A DNA stretch of 64,000 nucleotides from Atopobium sp. oral taxon 416 (GCF_018128285.1 NZ_CP072380.1:806001-870000), one strand, 5' to 3'; counted from the stretch's first letter, positions 9,029 to 18,638 are shown. Notes: a model not told the origin generated them from the sequence alone. Numbers and translations are program-made.

Positions 9029-9717
9029 TGGCGGCAGATGCAAAGCTCGGACCCTGCCAGCGCGGTCCCTGGTCTGCTGACGCTATCAGGCAGAGCATGC
9101 TCTGCTATGCCGTGACGGATAGGGCTTGGCTCCGCGGCAGGACGCTTGCCTCCTGTGTCGAGGCGGCAATTCAAGGCGGAGCCACGTTCATCCAGCTCCG
9201 CGAGAAGAAGGCAACGGAGGCGGAGACAGAGAAGCTTGCTCTGGAGCTCAAGGCGATCTGCGCTCGTGCCCACGTTCCCTTCGTGCTCGACGACGCTGTC
9301 GAGCTTGCAAAGAAGCTAGGTGCCGACGGCGTGCATGTCGGCCAGGAAGACCTTGCCTGCAGCCAGGCACGCAAGATTCTGGGCGAGGATGCGATCATCG
9401 GTGTCTCGGCGCAGACCGTGGGTGAAGCCGTGGCTGCCTGGAAGGCAGGCGCCGACTATCTCGGTGTCGGTGCGCTCCATCCGACGCCGACAAAACCCGA
9501 TGCAGTCGATGTGTCCTACGAGGAGCTCACGCGCATCTGCGCCGCGGTCCCCATCCCTGTTATCGGTATCGGCGGCGTCGATGCGAAGACGGCTCATGAG
9601 CTTGCCGGCACAGGCGTTACCGGAGGAGCGGTCGTCTCTGCCATCTTTGCAGCGGATGACTGCCGGAAAGCTACTGAGGAGCTCAAGGCAGAGCTCGCAA
9701 AGGTCGTCTCCGCATGA
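9028..9717 (+). CDS. thiE: Thiamine-phosphate synthase
   Basis: ThiE joins HMP-pyrophosphate with HET-phosphate to give thiamine phosphate. The 229-residue TIM-barrel protein has FIQLREKKA, VLDDAVELA, GADGVHVGQEDL, the GVSAQT pyrophosphate loop, and VIGIGGV. The start ATG shares its A with the thiM stop (TGATG), indicating translational coupling. The first 25 residues (MAADAKLGPCQRGP) are longer than in most ThiE proteins and may be a lineage-specific extension. Confidence 0.94.
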   Translation: MAADAKLGPCQRGPWSADAIRQSMLCYAVTDRAWLRGRTLASCVEAAIQGGATFIQLREKKATEAETEKLALELKAICARAHVPFVLDDAVELAKKLGADGVHVGQEDLACSQARKILGEDAIIGVSAQTVGEAVAAWKAGADYLGVGALHPTPTKPDAVDVSYEELTRICAAVPIPVIGIGGVDAKTAHELAGTGVTGGAVVSAIFAADDCRKATEELKAELAKVVSA

Positions 9718-10481
9718 AGGCGGTCCTCGCTATAGCAGGGCTTGACAGCTCGGGCGGCGCAGGGCTTGCCCAGGATGTGGCTACCATCTCTGGGATGGGT
9801 CTTCATCCCAAGGTGGCGGCCACGGCCGTGACGGCGCAGTCGCTTGCAGTGGTACATGCTGTTACGCCGCTTGCGCCCGAGCTTGTGCAGCAGCAGATCT
9901 GTGCGGCATTCGAAGACCTGGTGCCCTCTGTCGTGAAGATCGGCATGCTCGGGACGGGCAAGATTGTTGCTGCCGTGGCCAAGAGCCTGGATGAGCTCCA
10001 TGCGCAGAATATCGTCGTCGATCCGGTGCTTGCCTCGACGACAGGGGCGCTACTTCTCGAGGAGGGTGCACAGGATGCGCTCTTCTCGCTCTTCCGCCTG
10101 GCTGCGGTCATGACGCCAAACGTGCCTGAGGCAGAGAAGCTCTTGGGACAGGAGATCTCTGGCCGTCAGGGCATGGAGGAGGCAGCACGGTCGCTCAGAC
10201 AGCGCTTCGACTGCGCCGTCCTCATCAAAGGCGGACATCTCGGCCTCACAGAGGACTGCCTTGTATGGGACGAAGGCACAGCGTGGATCGGTGTCCCTGC
10301 TGTTTCCGGAGGCTCTGCCCATGGCACAGGCTGCATGCTCTCCTCTGCCATCGCATCTGAGCTGGCACTTGGGAGAAGCCTCCCCGATGCGGTACATGAG
10401 GCAAAGCTCGTGCTCAGGCACGGGCTCGAGACGAAAACAGCTCTTCCTGAAGGGGCCTATCTCGGGCTGCCTCGCTCCTAG
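9714..10481 (+). CDS. thiD: Hydroxymethylpyrimidine/phosphomethylpyrimidine kinase
   Basis: ThiD phosphorylates HMP and HMP-phosphate to the pyrophosphate used by ThiE. The 255-residue ribokinase-family protein starts MKAVLAIAGLDSSGGAG, and has VVDPVLASTTGA, MTPNVPEAE, VLIKGGHL and the catalytic GSAHGTGCMLS. It overlaps thiE by four bases (ATGA), so all of thiM, thiE and thiD look translationally coupled. An IS3 element begins 66 bases after the stop and may have removed whatever followed. Intact. Confidence 0.94.
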   Translation: MKAVLAIAGLDSSGGAGLAQDVATISGMGLHPKVAATAVTAQSLAVVHAVTPLAPELVQQQICAAFEDLVPSVVKIGMLGTGKIVAAVAKSLDELHAQNIVVDPVLASTTGALLLEEGAQDALFSLFRLAAVMTPNVPEAEKLLGQEISGRQGMEEAARSLRQRFDCAVLIKGGHLGLTEDCLVWDEGTAWIGVPAVSGGSAHGTGCMLSSAIASELALGRSLPDAVHEAKLVLRHGLETKTALPEGAYLGLPRS

Positions 10482-10546
10482 CGGGCAGCGCCGAGGTTGG
10501 CTTTCTGTGTGCGGTCCCAGACATCCTCGGGTGCGAGGTCGATGCC
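10478..10546 (-). pseudogene. 3' remnant of an unidentified minus-strand gene
   Basis: Directly outside the IS3 end, the minus strand reads GIDLAPEDVWDRTQKANL, then GAAR and a stop that overlaps the thiD stop. Composition is protein-like. It could be the 3' end of the peptidase interrupted at 11952, with the sequence between lost, but I cannot match it. Confidence 0.3.
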
Positions 10547-11951
10547 TGAGCCCTGTCAATATAATGGACAGAGGAATCTCAGATTTTTTATGCGGTCTGC
10601 ATCACCTTTGGATCGTATGCAAGGCCTCTCTCGAGGCGCTCGAAGAACTCCTGCATCACCTCTGCGGGCACGCGATCTCCTATGGACTTATACGGGCGGA
10701 AGCGGTTGTAGTACGACTCGATAAACTCGTGTGCCTTGTGCTTGGTCGTGGATGCGTCCGAGAGGCGCTTGTGGTAGTACCACTCGTTCTTGAGCGTGGC
10801 GAAAAACGATTCGGCGAGCGCATTGTCGTGGCAGCTTCCGGTTCTCCCCACGGAGAGCCTCACGTCGTGTGTAGCTGAGCAGGCGGCGAGCTTTGAGCTT
10901 ATGTACTGGCTGCCTGGGCTGCTTAGAATATGGCCCCTCCAGCCACGTATCCGTGCGAATATGCCATCTTCAGGGCAAAGACGACAAGGCCTGCCCTCAT
11001 GTTGTCCTGTATGCTTCAGCCCACCACCATGTGTGTGCACAGATCGTGTGCGACGGCGAGATATATAAAGCCTGCCGTGGTCCTGCGATAGGTTGTATCG
11101 CCCACGAGCTTGGCTGTCGGCACAAGACACGAAAAGCCGCGCCGGGTGAGGTCGGGGCGCTCGGGGGTATCAGGTGCGGGCAGTATCGTTCTCTTGGAGG
11201 CATTGGATCAGATGCCGCCTATCCCAGTTCAGCCATGCACCTGCGCACGCGGTAGCGGGTCGTGCCTGTAAATTTTGCGTAACTTTGGATCTCCTGTGAG
11301 CTTGGATCAGACCTAGCAAAAGCTAAAGCGCCTGTCGCTTTCCTCCCATATCGCGCAGATGGCTTCCTTGAGGGGACCCCATAGGTCCTCACCGCCTTTG
11401 GCCTTGAGCCATCTGTAGAAGTGAGCCCTGCTCACCTCCAGTACGCGCGCCATCATCGAGACGCTGTAGGTTGCCCTCTTCTCCAGCATGAGCTAAAACC
11501 TGTCCTTCAACAGAGGCTTCCGGCGAAGAAGGCTGCCTCTTTTTAGGAACTTATTTTCGCTTTCGAGCTCGTGTATGCGCCTGTTCACTGCGTCGAGCTG
11601 CTTGTGCTCGTCGGTCCTTTCCTGGGTGACCCTTTTGGTCTTTGAGTGCTTGATGATCCAGTCGTTTAAGGTCTTGTCGTTGGCTTCAAGCTTCGCGGCG
11701 CATCCTTTGATGCTCTTCTTCGGGTTGGCCTTACGTGCCTTCCTGTAGTAGTCGATAGCCTCAAGGTGATACTTCTTCAGTGTAGTGTTTGGGTGTTTCC
11801 GGCTTCGTGCGGGACTTTGCCTTCTCTATCTCGCTTGCGCTTAGCGACATCTCATCTCTTCAATCTGCTGGTGTTGGTAGGTGGGTATCTGGACAGAGCA
11901 TATCTGTTGCCAGTCCCTGAATCCCACTGTCCACCAAAAGATTACAGCTCA
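10547..11951 (-). mobile_element. IS3-family insertion sequence, copy 1 (degenerate)
   Basis: Ends are TGAGCCCTGTCAATATAATG at 10547 and, on the other strand, TGAGCTGTAATC ending at 11951; both continue into TGGACAG.GG.AT.CAG, so they are imperfect terminal inverted repeats. The minus strand holds orfA (about 11800-11320) and orfB. OrfB 10588-11130 carries the last part of the DDE domain (CHDNALAESFFATLKNEW, YYNRFRPYKS). OrfA has a frameshift and a TAG before LMLEKRATYS. Copy 2 at 45417-46826 has the same orfA lesions. No clear target duplication is seen. Confidence 0.85.
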
Positions 11952-12414
11952 GTGTGGCGCCAGAGCTGCATGCCAGGACGCGGTGTCCTGCTGGGCACAT
12001 CCATGCAGAGCGTGCCGCCAAGCGCCACGTTCAGAAGCTGGGTGCCGCGGCAGGTCGTGAAGAGCGGCTTGTCGGTGGCAAGGATCTTCTGCACGAGTGG
12101 AAGCTCGAACGCATCGCGCTCGGGGCAGAGCGGCGCCTTGTCGTAGGGTGTGGTGTCGCCGAAGCGTGCCGGATCCACATCGGGGCCACCCTGCAGGGCA
12201 AAGTCGTCGCAGAGCTCCACGAGCTCATCCATTGCCTCCTCGTTGTCTGTAAGCGGCAGCAGGATCGGCGTGCCTCCGGCATCGATGATTACGTCGGGAA
12301 AGCAGCTTGCCATCCCCTCTGTCGGGGCCAGCTGTCGGGGACCTGTGCTGTGGGTTGCTTCTCCTCCCAGCGGGGAGCGATGCCTATGAGCGGACGCTTG
12401 GACGTGTGGGACAT
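11952..12414 (-). pseudogene. Peptidase C26 / gamma-glutamyl-GABA hydrolase-like, truncated by IS3
   Basis: Starting at 12414 the frame reads MSHTSKRPLIGIAPRWEE, then slips near 12313 into ASCFPDVIIDAGGTPILLPL, QGGPDVDPARFG and the nucleophile region PLFTTCRGTQLLNVALGG. These are hallmarks of the PuuD-like class I glutamine amidotransferase fold. The catalytic His/Glu half is missing because the IS3 element starts at 11951. One frameshift plus truncation make it non-functional. It shared a strand with the downstream-lying amino acid transporter. Confidence 0.75.
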
Positions 12415-12497
12415 AAGAGTTCCTTCCAGATGATGAGGCCCCGCATCAGATGCGCGATGTGGGGCCTCTGAAGTGCTGAAACGTATCGGGTACCCTG

Positions 12498-13268
12498 CTA
12501 GTGCCCCATGATGGAGTCGAGGAAGTTGCGGGCACGCTGGCTCTGGGGATGCTCGAAGAACGCATTGGGCGTGCCTTCCTCGACAATCTGGCCATCTGCC
12601 ATGAAGACGATGCGGTTGGCGACGCGGCGGGCAAAGCCCATCTCGTGCGTCACGACAATCATGGTCATACCCTGCTTTGCAAGCTCGACCATGACATCGA
12701 GGACCTCGTTGATCATCTCAGGGTCGAGGGCGCTTGTCGGCTCGTCGAAGAGCATGGCCTTCGGGTGCATAGCCAGGGAGCGGGCAATAGCGACACGCTG
12801 CTGCTGGCCGCCGGAGAGCTGTGCGGGGACCTTGTTCGCCTGCTCGGCCACACCGACACGGGAAAGCAGGTCCATTGCTTCCTTCTTCGCCTGCTCCTTC
12901 GGCTCATGCAGCACATCGATCGGACCCAAGGTCACGTTGTCGAGGATCGTCATGTGCGCGAAGAGGTTGAACTGCTGAAAGACCATGCCAAGGTCGGCAC
13001 GCATCGCAGCAAGCTCCTTGCCCTCCTGGGGAAGCGGCTTTCCCTCGATCAGGATCTCGCCCGAGTCGATGGTCTCGAGGCGGTTGATTGTGCGGCACAG
13101 CGTCGACTTGCCCGAGCCAGAAGGGCCGACGATCACAAGGACCTCGCCCTTGTGGACGGAGAGGTTGATGTCCTTCAGAACATGGAGGTCTCCGTAGTGC
13201 TTCTCGACATGTCTGAGCTCGATGACGGGCGTGGAGGCTGCCTGTGTATCCATATGGCTCCTATCCAT
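12498..13268 (-). CDS. Polar amino acid ABC transporter ATP-binding protein
   Basis: The cytoplasmic ATPase (GlnQ/GluA type) of the adjacent transporter. Walker A is [10 protein letters not shown]-loop [14 protein letters not shown], signature [15 protein letters not shown], Walker [15 protein letters not shown]-loop VTHEMGFAR. Length is 256 residues. Two starts are possible: 13268 (AGGAAGG upstream) and 13253 (GGAG six bases upstream), five codons apart. It is the last gene of a four-gene minus-strand operon, 24 bases after the second permease. The order binding protein, two permeases, ATPase matches gluBCD plus gluA rearranged. Confidence 0.93.
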   Translation of the reverse strand: MDRSHMDTQAASTPVIELRHVEKHYGDLHVLKDINLSVHKGEVLVIVGPSGSGKSTLCRTINRLETIDSGEILIEGKPLPQEGKELAAMRADLGMVFQQFNLFAHMTILDNVTLGPIDVLHEPKEQAKKEAMDLLSRVGVAEQANKVPAQLSGGQQQRVAIARSLAMHPKAMLFDEPTSALDPEMINEVLDVMVELAKQGMTMIVVTHEMGFARRVANRIVFMADGQIVEEGTPNAFFEHPQSQRARNFLDSIMGH

Positions 13269-13292
13269 TGCCAGTATGCCTTCCTCTGCCTG

Positions 13293-14138
13293 CTAGACAG
13301 GATTCTCGTTCGTGCGTGCGACGATTCCAGAACCCTGCCTTCTGGCGAGATAGACGGCGAGCTGGTTGATGCCGTAATTGATGAGGATATAGATGATTGC
13401 GACTACGAAGTAGGTGGAGACGAGTGCGTCGTAGTTTGTGATGAGGACGCGAGCATTCTGCAGAAGGTCTGGGAACGATACGACGTAGGCGACGGTCGTA
13501 TCCTTCACGACGACGACAAGCTGCGAGATGAGCGATGGGATGACCATGCGGATGGCTTGCGGGAACACGATCTTGAGCTTCACGTGCAGCGGGCTCATGC
13601 CGAGAGAAAGTGCCGCTTCGGTCTGGCCCTTCGGGACGGCATACATGCCGGCACGGAAGACTTCGGCTAGGACGCCAGAAGCTGCCAAAGCGACCGGCAG
13701 CGTGATCATCCAGAACGAGGACATCTTGATGCCGTACTGGGGGATGACAAGGAAGAAGAAATAGATCAGAAGCAGGCTCGGGACGCCACGGAAGAAGTTG
13801 ATGATCACGTGGCAGATGTCAGCAAGGATCTTGTTCTCGCTGATGCGGCCCATCATGAGGAGGAGGCCCAGGGCAAGAGCGATGATGCCTGCCGTGACAG
13901 CGACCTCGACCGTGCCGGCAAAACCCTCAAGAAGGAAGCGCCAGGTCGTCCAGCGGGCGAAGAAGTCCCAGTATTTCGGGGCGAGCTGGCCTGTGACATA
14001 GAAGCGCTGGACAATCGCGAAGATGCCCAGAGCGACAAGCACGAGTGAGATTGCGGTCCAGATATGGATGCGGCGGCGGGTCTTGGGGCCGGGTGCCTCG
14101 TAGAGGGCGTCGCGCATGGAAGCAGTCGTGGCACTCAT
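13293..14138 (-). CDS. Polar amino acid ABC transporter permease 2
   Basis: A 281-residue HisMQ-family inner-membrane permease, resembling GluD. It has an N-terminal cytoplasmic stretch (MSATTASMRDALYEAPG), one transmembrane segment near residues 28-45, then the BPD_transp_1 domain with FFRGVPSLLLIYFFFLV and the EAA-type loop EVFRAGMYAVPKGQTEAALSLG. The start overlaps the preceding permease stop by four bases (ATGA), indicating coupling. Intact. Confidence 0.9.
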   Translation of the reverse strand: MSATTASMRDALYEAPGPKTRRRIHIWTAISLVLVALGIFAIVQRFYVTGQLAPKYWDFFARWTTWRFLLEGFAGTVEVAVTAGIIALALGLLLMMGRISENKILADICHVIINFFRGVPSLLLIYFFFLVIPQYGIKMSSFWMITLPVALAASGVLAEVFRAGMYAVPKGQTEAALSLGMSPLHVKLKIVFPQAIRMVIPSLISQLVVVVKDTTVAYVVSFPDLLQNARVLITNYDALVSTYFVVAIIYILINYGINQLAVYLARRQGSGIVARTNENPV

Positions 14139-14794
14139 CTCAGGATCCTCGCTTTCTTGTCGATCGCGTTGCCGACAAATCCGATAGCAAGAGCCGTTAA
14201 GGCATAGCCAAGAGCGGAGATGAAGAACGTCGCGATACCGCCGGCAACCTGGGTGTTGATTGTCGAGACGATGCCGGTGAGCTCATTTGGATCGAGCGGC
14301 ACCTGGGAGCCCAGGGCGGTCGTCAGCATGACGGCGATGAGCAGGTTCGTCATCGGCAGCACGGACGAGCGCAGAGCCTGGGGGATAACGATGCGGCGCA
14401 GGATCTGCGTGAACGTGAGGCCGATGGAACGCGCCGCCTCGATCTGACCGACGCCGATCGTATTGATGCCGCTCATGAAGTTCTCCGATCCGAAGGCAGA
14501 ACCTAGAAGGATCGTCGTGATGATCACGCAGTCGCGGTAGGACAGGAGAACCTTGAGATATGGTAGGGCATAGATGCAGATGATCAGAAGCGAGATGCCG
14601 GGTATATTGCGGAAGATCTGCACATAGAGGTCACCCACGACGCGCAGGGGCTTTATCAGGCAGACGCGCATGATCGTGACGATGACAGAGAGCAGCATCA
14701 CGAAGACGAACGAGATGGCAGTCAGCTGCCAGGTCGTGAGAAGGGCTGTGATGTAGTCCGAGCCATAGGCGCTCCAGAGCTCAGCGAAGCTCAT
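14135..14794 (-). CDS. Polar amino acid ABC transporter permease 1
   Basis: A 219-residue HisMQ-family permease, resembling GluC, with about five transmembrane segments. The coupling loop reads NTIGVGQIEAARSIGLTF and the conserved QIFRNIPGISLLIICIYAL segment lies near residue 60. It is preceded by a good AAGGAGAGG site and follows the binding-protein gene after a 139-base gap that contains a strong hairpin, suggesting lower expression than the binding protein. Confidence 0.9.
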   Translation of the reverse strand: MSFAELWSAYGSDYITALLTTWQLTAISFVFVMLLSVIVTIMRVCLIKPLRVVGDLYVQIFRNIPGISLLIICIYALPYLKVLLSYRDCVIITTILLGSAFGSENFMSGINTIGVGQIEAARSIGLTFTQILRRIVIPQALRSSVLPMTNLLIAVMLTTALGSQVPLDPNELTGIVSTINTQVAGGIATFFISALGYALTALAIGFVGNAIDKKARILR

Positions 14795-14858
14795 ACATCC
14801 TCTCCTTCCTTTTTATGAAGTGCCTTCCTGGAAGAAGACGTGTGTATCTCTAGAGAAG

Positions 14859-14895
14859 TATGAGGTTTCCGCCTGGGTGCAGCGGAAACCTCATA
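14859..14895 (-). terminator. Intercistronic hairpin, partial terminator or mRNA stabiliser
   Basis: A perfect 14-bp inverted repeat (14859-14872 with 14882-14895, 9-base loop) sits between the binding-protein gene and the permeases. No U-run follows on the minus strand, so it more likely stabilises the binding-protein mRNA or partly terminates. Confidence 0.6.
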
Positions 14896-14933
14896 GTGTG
14901 TTAACAGCTAGGAAATATGCTGGAGATGGGGTG

Positions 14934-15935
14934 CTATGCGCCGATAGCAGGAGGCTCGGGGGCGTTTGAGAGACCTGTGCGGTCGCCGATAGCGATCCTC
15001 CAGAGTTGCTCCCACGTTCCGTCGTCTTCGATGCTCTTGAGCCAGGCGTTCACGAACTCGACGCCGTCGGAGTTGAGCGGAAGGCCGATGCCGTAGGGGT
15101 CCTCGGGGCCGAACGGATCGCCTGCGATGCGGTACTTGCCGGGGTTCTTGACGACAGAGCCCATCTGGAGCGTCTCGTCGATCACGTAGGCATCGACACG
15201 GCCCTGCTCGAGTGCCTGGCGTGCCTCCTCGTCAGTGCTGAACTCTTGCTGCTTGGCATCAGGAGCAAGCTCGCTCACGATGCTCGGACCCGTGGAGCCA
15301 GACTGGACAGCCACATTCTTGCCGGGGAGGTCGTCGACGCTGTTGATGTCCGTGTTGTCGGCGAGGACCAGGATGGCCTGTTGCGAGACAAAGTAGGGGC
15401 CTGCGAAGGAGATGACTTTCTTGCGGCTGTCCGTGATGGAGTAGGTGGCGAACACGGCGTCGACCTGGTCATTCTGGAGTACGGACTCACGGGTGTCGGA
15501 CGTGACCTGTGTGAGGTCGAGCTTCGTCTCGTCGCCCAGGATGTAGCGGGCAAGAAGCTGGTAGAGGCCGGCATCGAAGCCGCGGACTTTGTTGTCCTGC
15601 TCGTTCAAGAGGCTGAAGAGGGTGGAGGTGCGGGTGCTGCCGACGCGGAAGGTACCGGCGTCCTTAACTTTCTTGGCCCAGGCATTTGTGGAGATCGTGC
15701 TGTCGTCGGCGACGGTGCCGCCTGCAATCAGAGAGTCATAGGCGTCGATATCGAGGTCGGTCGAAGCACTCGACGTATCGGGCGAGCTTGAGGACGAGGA
15801 TGAAGACGCAGTGCTCGAAGAGGTATCGGAGGAGTCGCAGGCTGCAAGGCCGAAGAGGCTGGCAGCTGCAAGGGTACCGGCACCTGCTGTGAGCGCCTGG
15901 CGCCTGGTGAGAAGGAGATTCTCGATCTTGCTCAT
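14934..15935 (-). CDS. Amino acid ABC transporter substrate-binding lipoprotein
   Basis: A 333-residue family 3 solute-binding protein. The N-terminus LTRRQALTAGAGTLAAASLF with lipobox GLAAC predicts a lipoprotein, with an arginine pair that resembles a Tat signal. A Ser-rich linker (residues about 35-60) precedes the two-lobed domain. GTFRVGST, VRGFDAGLYQLLARYILGD, TDSRKKVISFAGPYF and GKNVAVQSGST are the SBP_bac_3 landmarks; the relation is closest to glutamate-binding GluB. The ribosome site is GGAAGG. It heads the transporter operon. Confidence 0.92.
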   Translation of the reverse strand: MSKIENLLLTRRQALTAGAGTLAAASLFGLAACDSSDTSSSTASSSSSSSSPDTSSASTDLDIDAYDSLIAGGTVADDSTISTNAWAKKVKDAGTFRVGSTRTSTLFSLLNEQDNKVRGFDAGLYQLLARYILGDETKLDLTQVTSDTRESVLQNDQVDAVFATYSITDSRKKVISFAGPYFVSQQAILVLADNTDINSVDDLPGKNVAVQSGSTGPSIVSELAPDAKQQEFSTDEEARQALEQGRVDAYVIDETLQMGSVVKNPGKYRIAGDPFGPEDPYGIGLPLNSDGVEFVNAWLKSIEDDGTWEQLWRIAIGDRTGLSNAPEPPAIGA

Positions 15936-16298
15936 GTCAGTGCCTTCCTTTCATTGTTCCGGCTTCCGAGACAGGGAAGCCGTGGTAAAAGAGATGACGC
16001 TCTAAATTATACCGTCGGGGTGGCAATAAATATTCATCCGCTGGCTGAACGAGTGCCGCTCTGCAATGAATCTTTCAGGCTTCTAGCTATCTCTAACCTA
16101 GATATCCTGCTTCTCTTATAGATGTATAGGTAGTGTGGATAAAGCGCAGAGTCTTTGGCTGAAGTCTTATTTTCATTAAATCTGAATAGCGTCTGCCGAA
16201 AATGAGCTCCATCATGCTACAAAAGCTGTATGAGCGGGTAACAGGAAAAAGACCTGATAGCGGCAGAACGGGTACGCTGTCTGTACAGGGAGGCGGCA
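15936..16298. other. Intergenic region between divergent transporter operon and nagZ-like gene
   Basis: No gene is supported here. The sequence GCAATAAATATTCATC at about 16023-16038 resembles an arginine-repressor box about 90 bases upstream of the transporter start, which is only a weak suggestion. The part 16080-16200 is AT-rich and probably holds the promoter of the plus-strand gene. Confidence 0.4.
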
Positions 16299-17603
16299 AT
16301 GGAACCCGGGAACAGCAAAGAAGATATCTGGAAGGTCGGCAGGGGACGTGCGGTGACAAGGAGAGAAGCGCTTGGCCTCGTGGCAGGCATAGCGATGCTC
16401 GGCGTTGCCGGATGTACGGGCTGCGGAAAGTCGGACGACACATCTGATGCTGCAGTGGATGCGCAGAATACCTCCGCAGCTGCGGCAGACAGCACAGACA
16501 CCGATACGCAGGAGCAGGCTGCTCCTGAGCCGACGGCAGAGGAGCTTGCAGCGCAGCATGTGGAGGAGCTTCTGTCCGGACTTACGACGGAGCAGAAGGT
16601 AAGCCAGCTCTTCTTCATCCGTCCTGAGAGTATCGTTTCCGACACGATGACCCAGGCGGGAACAGAGGTACAGCAGGCGCTTGCTGCCTACCCCGTAGGT
16701 GGCATGTGCTTTTTCGGCAAGAATCTCGAGGATACGGATCAGACGGTTCAGATGCTCTCTGCCCTGAAGACGTATTCGAAAGAGGCCTGCGGCGTCCCGC
16801 TCCTGTGCTCTACAGACGAGGAAGGCGGCACGGTCTCGCGCATAGGCGGCACGCCCGGTTTCGGTATCGCCAATGTCGGCGACATGCGCGCTATCGGCGA
16901 TGCTGGCGATGTCTCGGCTGCCCGCGATGTGGCTGAGACCATTGCAGGCTACCTCCTGCCGCTCGGCTTCAATCTCGACTTCGCGCCGGATGCTGACATC
17001 TGCAACAACCCGGACAGCAATACGATGGCGCAGAGGTCGTTCGGAACCACGGCATCTGTCGTCGCACCTATGGTGGCGGCGCAGGTCGAAGGCTTTGTCT
17101 CTTCCGGAATCGGGTGCTGCACAAAGCACTTCCCGGGCATAGGAGGAGCGGTAGGTGACTCCGAGACAGAGCCAATCGTCTCAGAGAAGACGGCAGACGA
17201 GATGGCAGAAGAGGAGCTCAAGCCCTTCCAGGCAGCCATTGCAGCCGGTGTCCCCATGATCATGGTTGGGCATCTCTCCTGCCCCAATATCACAGGCACG
17301 TATGCTCCGGCTTCCATCTCGAAGGAAGTCGTCACAGACATGCTGCGCGACTCTCTCGGCTTCGACGGTGTCATCATCACTGACTCGCTCGAGATGGGTG
17401 CAATCGTTCAGGACTATACGATCGAGACTATCGTGCTCTCTGCTCTCGATGCCGGCGTCGATATGCTGCTCATGCCGAGCGATTTTGATAGGGCCTATAC
17501 GGCAGTGCTCAGTGCCGTGGAGGCAGGAGACATCACAAAGGATCGTATCGACGATTCCTGCCGCCGCATCCTCAAGATGAAGGTCGGCTTGGGGCTCGTG
17601 TAG
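16299..17603 (+). CDS. Glycoside hydrolase family 3 lipoprotein, NagZ-like beta-N-acetylhexosaminidase
   Basis: A 434-residue GH3 enzyme that would trim N-acetylglucosamine residues from peptidoglycan fragments outside the membrane. The N-terminus has TRREALGLVAGIAMLGVAGC, a Tat-like signal with lipobox. An acidic Ala/Thr linker precedes the barrel. CTKHFPGIGG contains the GH3 KHFPG motif, STDEEGGTVSR binds substrate, and the nucleophile Asp lies in GVIITDSLEMGAI. NagZ normally has KHFPGHG; here the His of the acid/base loop is replaced (PGIGG), so catalysis may differ. No neighbour defines its pathway. Confidence 0.85.
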   Translation: MEPGNSKEDIWKVGRGRAVTRREALGLVAGIAMLGVAGCTGCGKSDDTSDAAVDAQNTSAAAADSTDTDTQEQAAPEPTAEELAAQHVEELLSGLTTEQKVSQLFFIRPESIVSDTMTQAGTEVQQALAAYPVGGMCFFGKNLEDTDQTVQMLSALKTYSKEACGVPLLCSTDEEGGTVSRIGGTPGFGIANVGDMRAIGDAGDVSAARDVAETIAGYLLPLGFNLDFAPDADICNNPDSNTMAQRSFGTTASVVAPMVAAQVEGFVSSGIGCCTKHFPGIGGAVGDSETEPIVSEKTADEMAEEELKPFQAAIAAGVPMIMVGHLSCPNITGTYAPASISKEVVTDMLRDSLGFDGVIITDSLEMGAIVQDYTIETIVLSALDAGVDMLLMPSDFDRAYTAVLSAVEAGDITKDRIDDSCRRILKMKVGLGLV

Positions 17604-17614
17604 GGACTCCATTT

Positions 17615-17680
17615 CATCGGCTGCTCTGTCAGGCGTATGATGCAGGAGAAGGCTGATGGCGCAGAGAGGAGCAGCCGATG
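17615..17680 (+). promoter_or_regulatory. 12-bp inverted repeat that includes the start codon of the DUF3825 gene
   Basis: CATCGGCTGCTC (17615-17626) is the exact complement of GAGCAGCCGATG (17669-17680). The 3' arm holds part of the GAGGAG ribosome site and the ATG at 17678. In an mRNA from an upstream promoter it would close translation initiation. Confidence 0.45.
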
Positions 17681-18601
17681 AAGAAGGGTCGGGAAGAGGT
17701 CTCGCTTTTCGATTTTGCCTATCTCGGCGAGGGGGGAGACCTATGCGCGTCTGGCGGGGATGGCTTTGCCCGAGCGGTGGGACTTCGTCGGGACAGAGGT
17801 TCGTTGCTACGAGATTCTGAGCGACTACCTGCGCTTCATGTTCTTGTGCCTCGAGCGCAAGAACAAGGTCCTTGTGAGCGATGCAGGGGATTTCTGTGCC
17901 TTCAATACGGGCTTTGTCGACGAATCGTTTGAGGACATCTTTGCCTGCTTCACGCCGAATAAGGTGCCGGACAAGCAGCCGTGGTTCCTCGAAGGCTTTG
18001 CTGCAGCGGGAGCGGACCGGTTCGGCGACAGACTGCTCAGGAGCTTCCACAACCTGCCCCAGCGTGCATGCTATCTCTTCAAGGCAGAGGACGTGCGCTG
18101 CGACGTGGACCAGGTGCCGACACCCGACTATAGCCATATCCTGATCGACGATATCGACCGGCTGCCTGAAGCCTTCCTTGAGTGTGAGCTTGCGGACAGC
18201 GATGAGGAGTTTGCTGTCGTGAAGCGCGCCTTTGGCATGCAGGAGAAGGATGTACGCAACGATGCTTTCGATGCACTCGCAAAGCTCCTGGATGCCGACC
18301 AGCGCGTTTTCAGCGCTTGAAGGATAGGATCGATGCCATTATCCGGCTCTCGGTCAAGAAGGTCTCCTGGAGCTGGCGCTGGGCCGTGCCCATCTACTAT
18401 CCCGGCAGGGACTGCGTGAGCCTGCTTCTGCCGCTTGACCTTACGGAAGGCGAGCAGCCCAATATCGCGCTTGTGCTTGAGCGGACGCAGTCGGGCCGCT
18501 ATATCGGGCAGACGATACTGACGGCTGAGATGGCATACAAGGATGCACGCCTGATCGCGCGCCCAGGAGCCGAGTGGCTCGATGCTTGCTTCGTGCAGTA
18601 A
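17678..18601 (+). pseudogene. DUF3825 (OB-fold) protein, two frameshifts
   Basis: The first frame MKKGREEVSLFDFAYLGEG is left at a run of six G (about 17737-17742), where one extra G moves the reading to ETYARLAGMALPERWDFVG. That frame ends at 18318 (QRVFSA), and one missing base leads to LKDRIDAIIRLSVKKVSWSW and on to 18601. The middle and end match DUF3825 proteins (DAGDFCAFNTGFVDE, AVPIYYPGRD, LLPLDL). The function of the family is unknown; an OB-fold with nucleic-acid binding has been suggested. The G-run could also be a sequencing error or phase-variable tract. Confidence 0.75.
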
Positions 18602-18638
18602 GATCTAAGATTGAGATGAGAAGACAGGAGAGAGGCTG

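Noticed and set aside
12501-13670. A 389-codon plus-strand frame
   Set aside because: Antisense to the ABC ATPase and permease genes; no motif.
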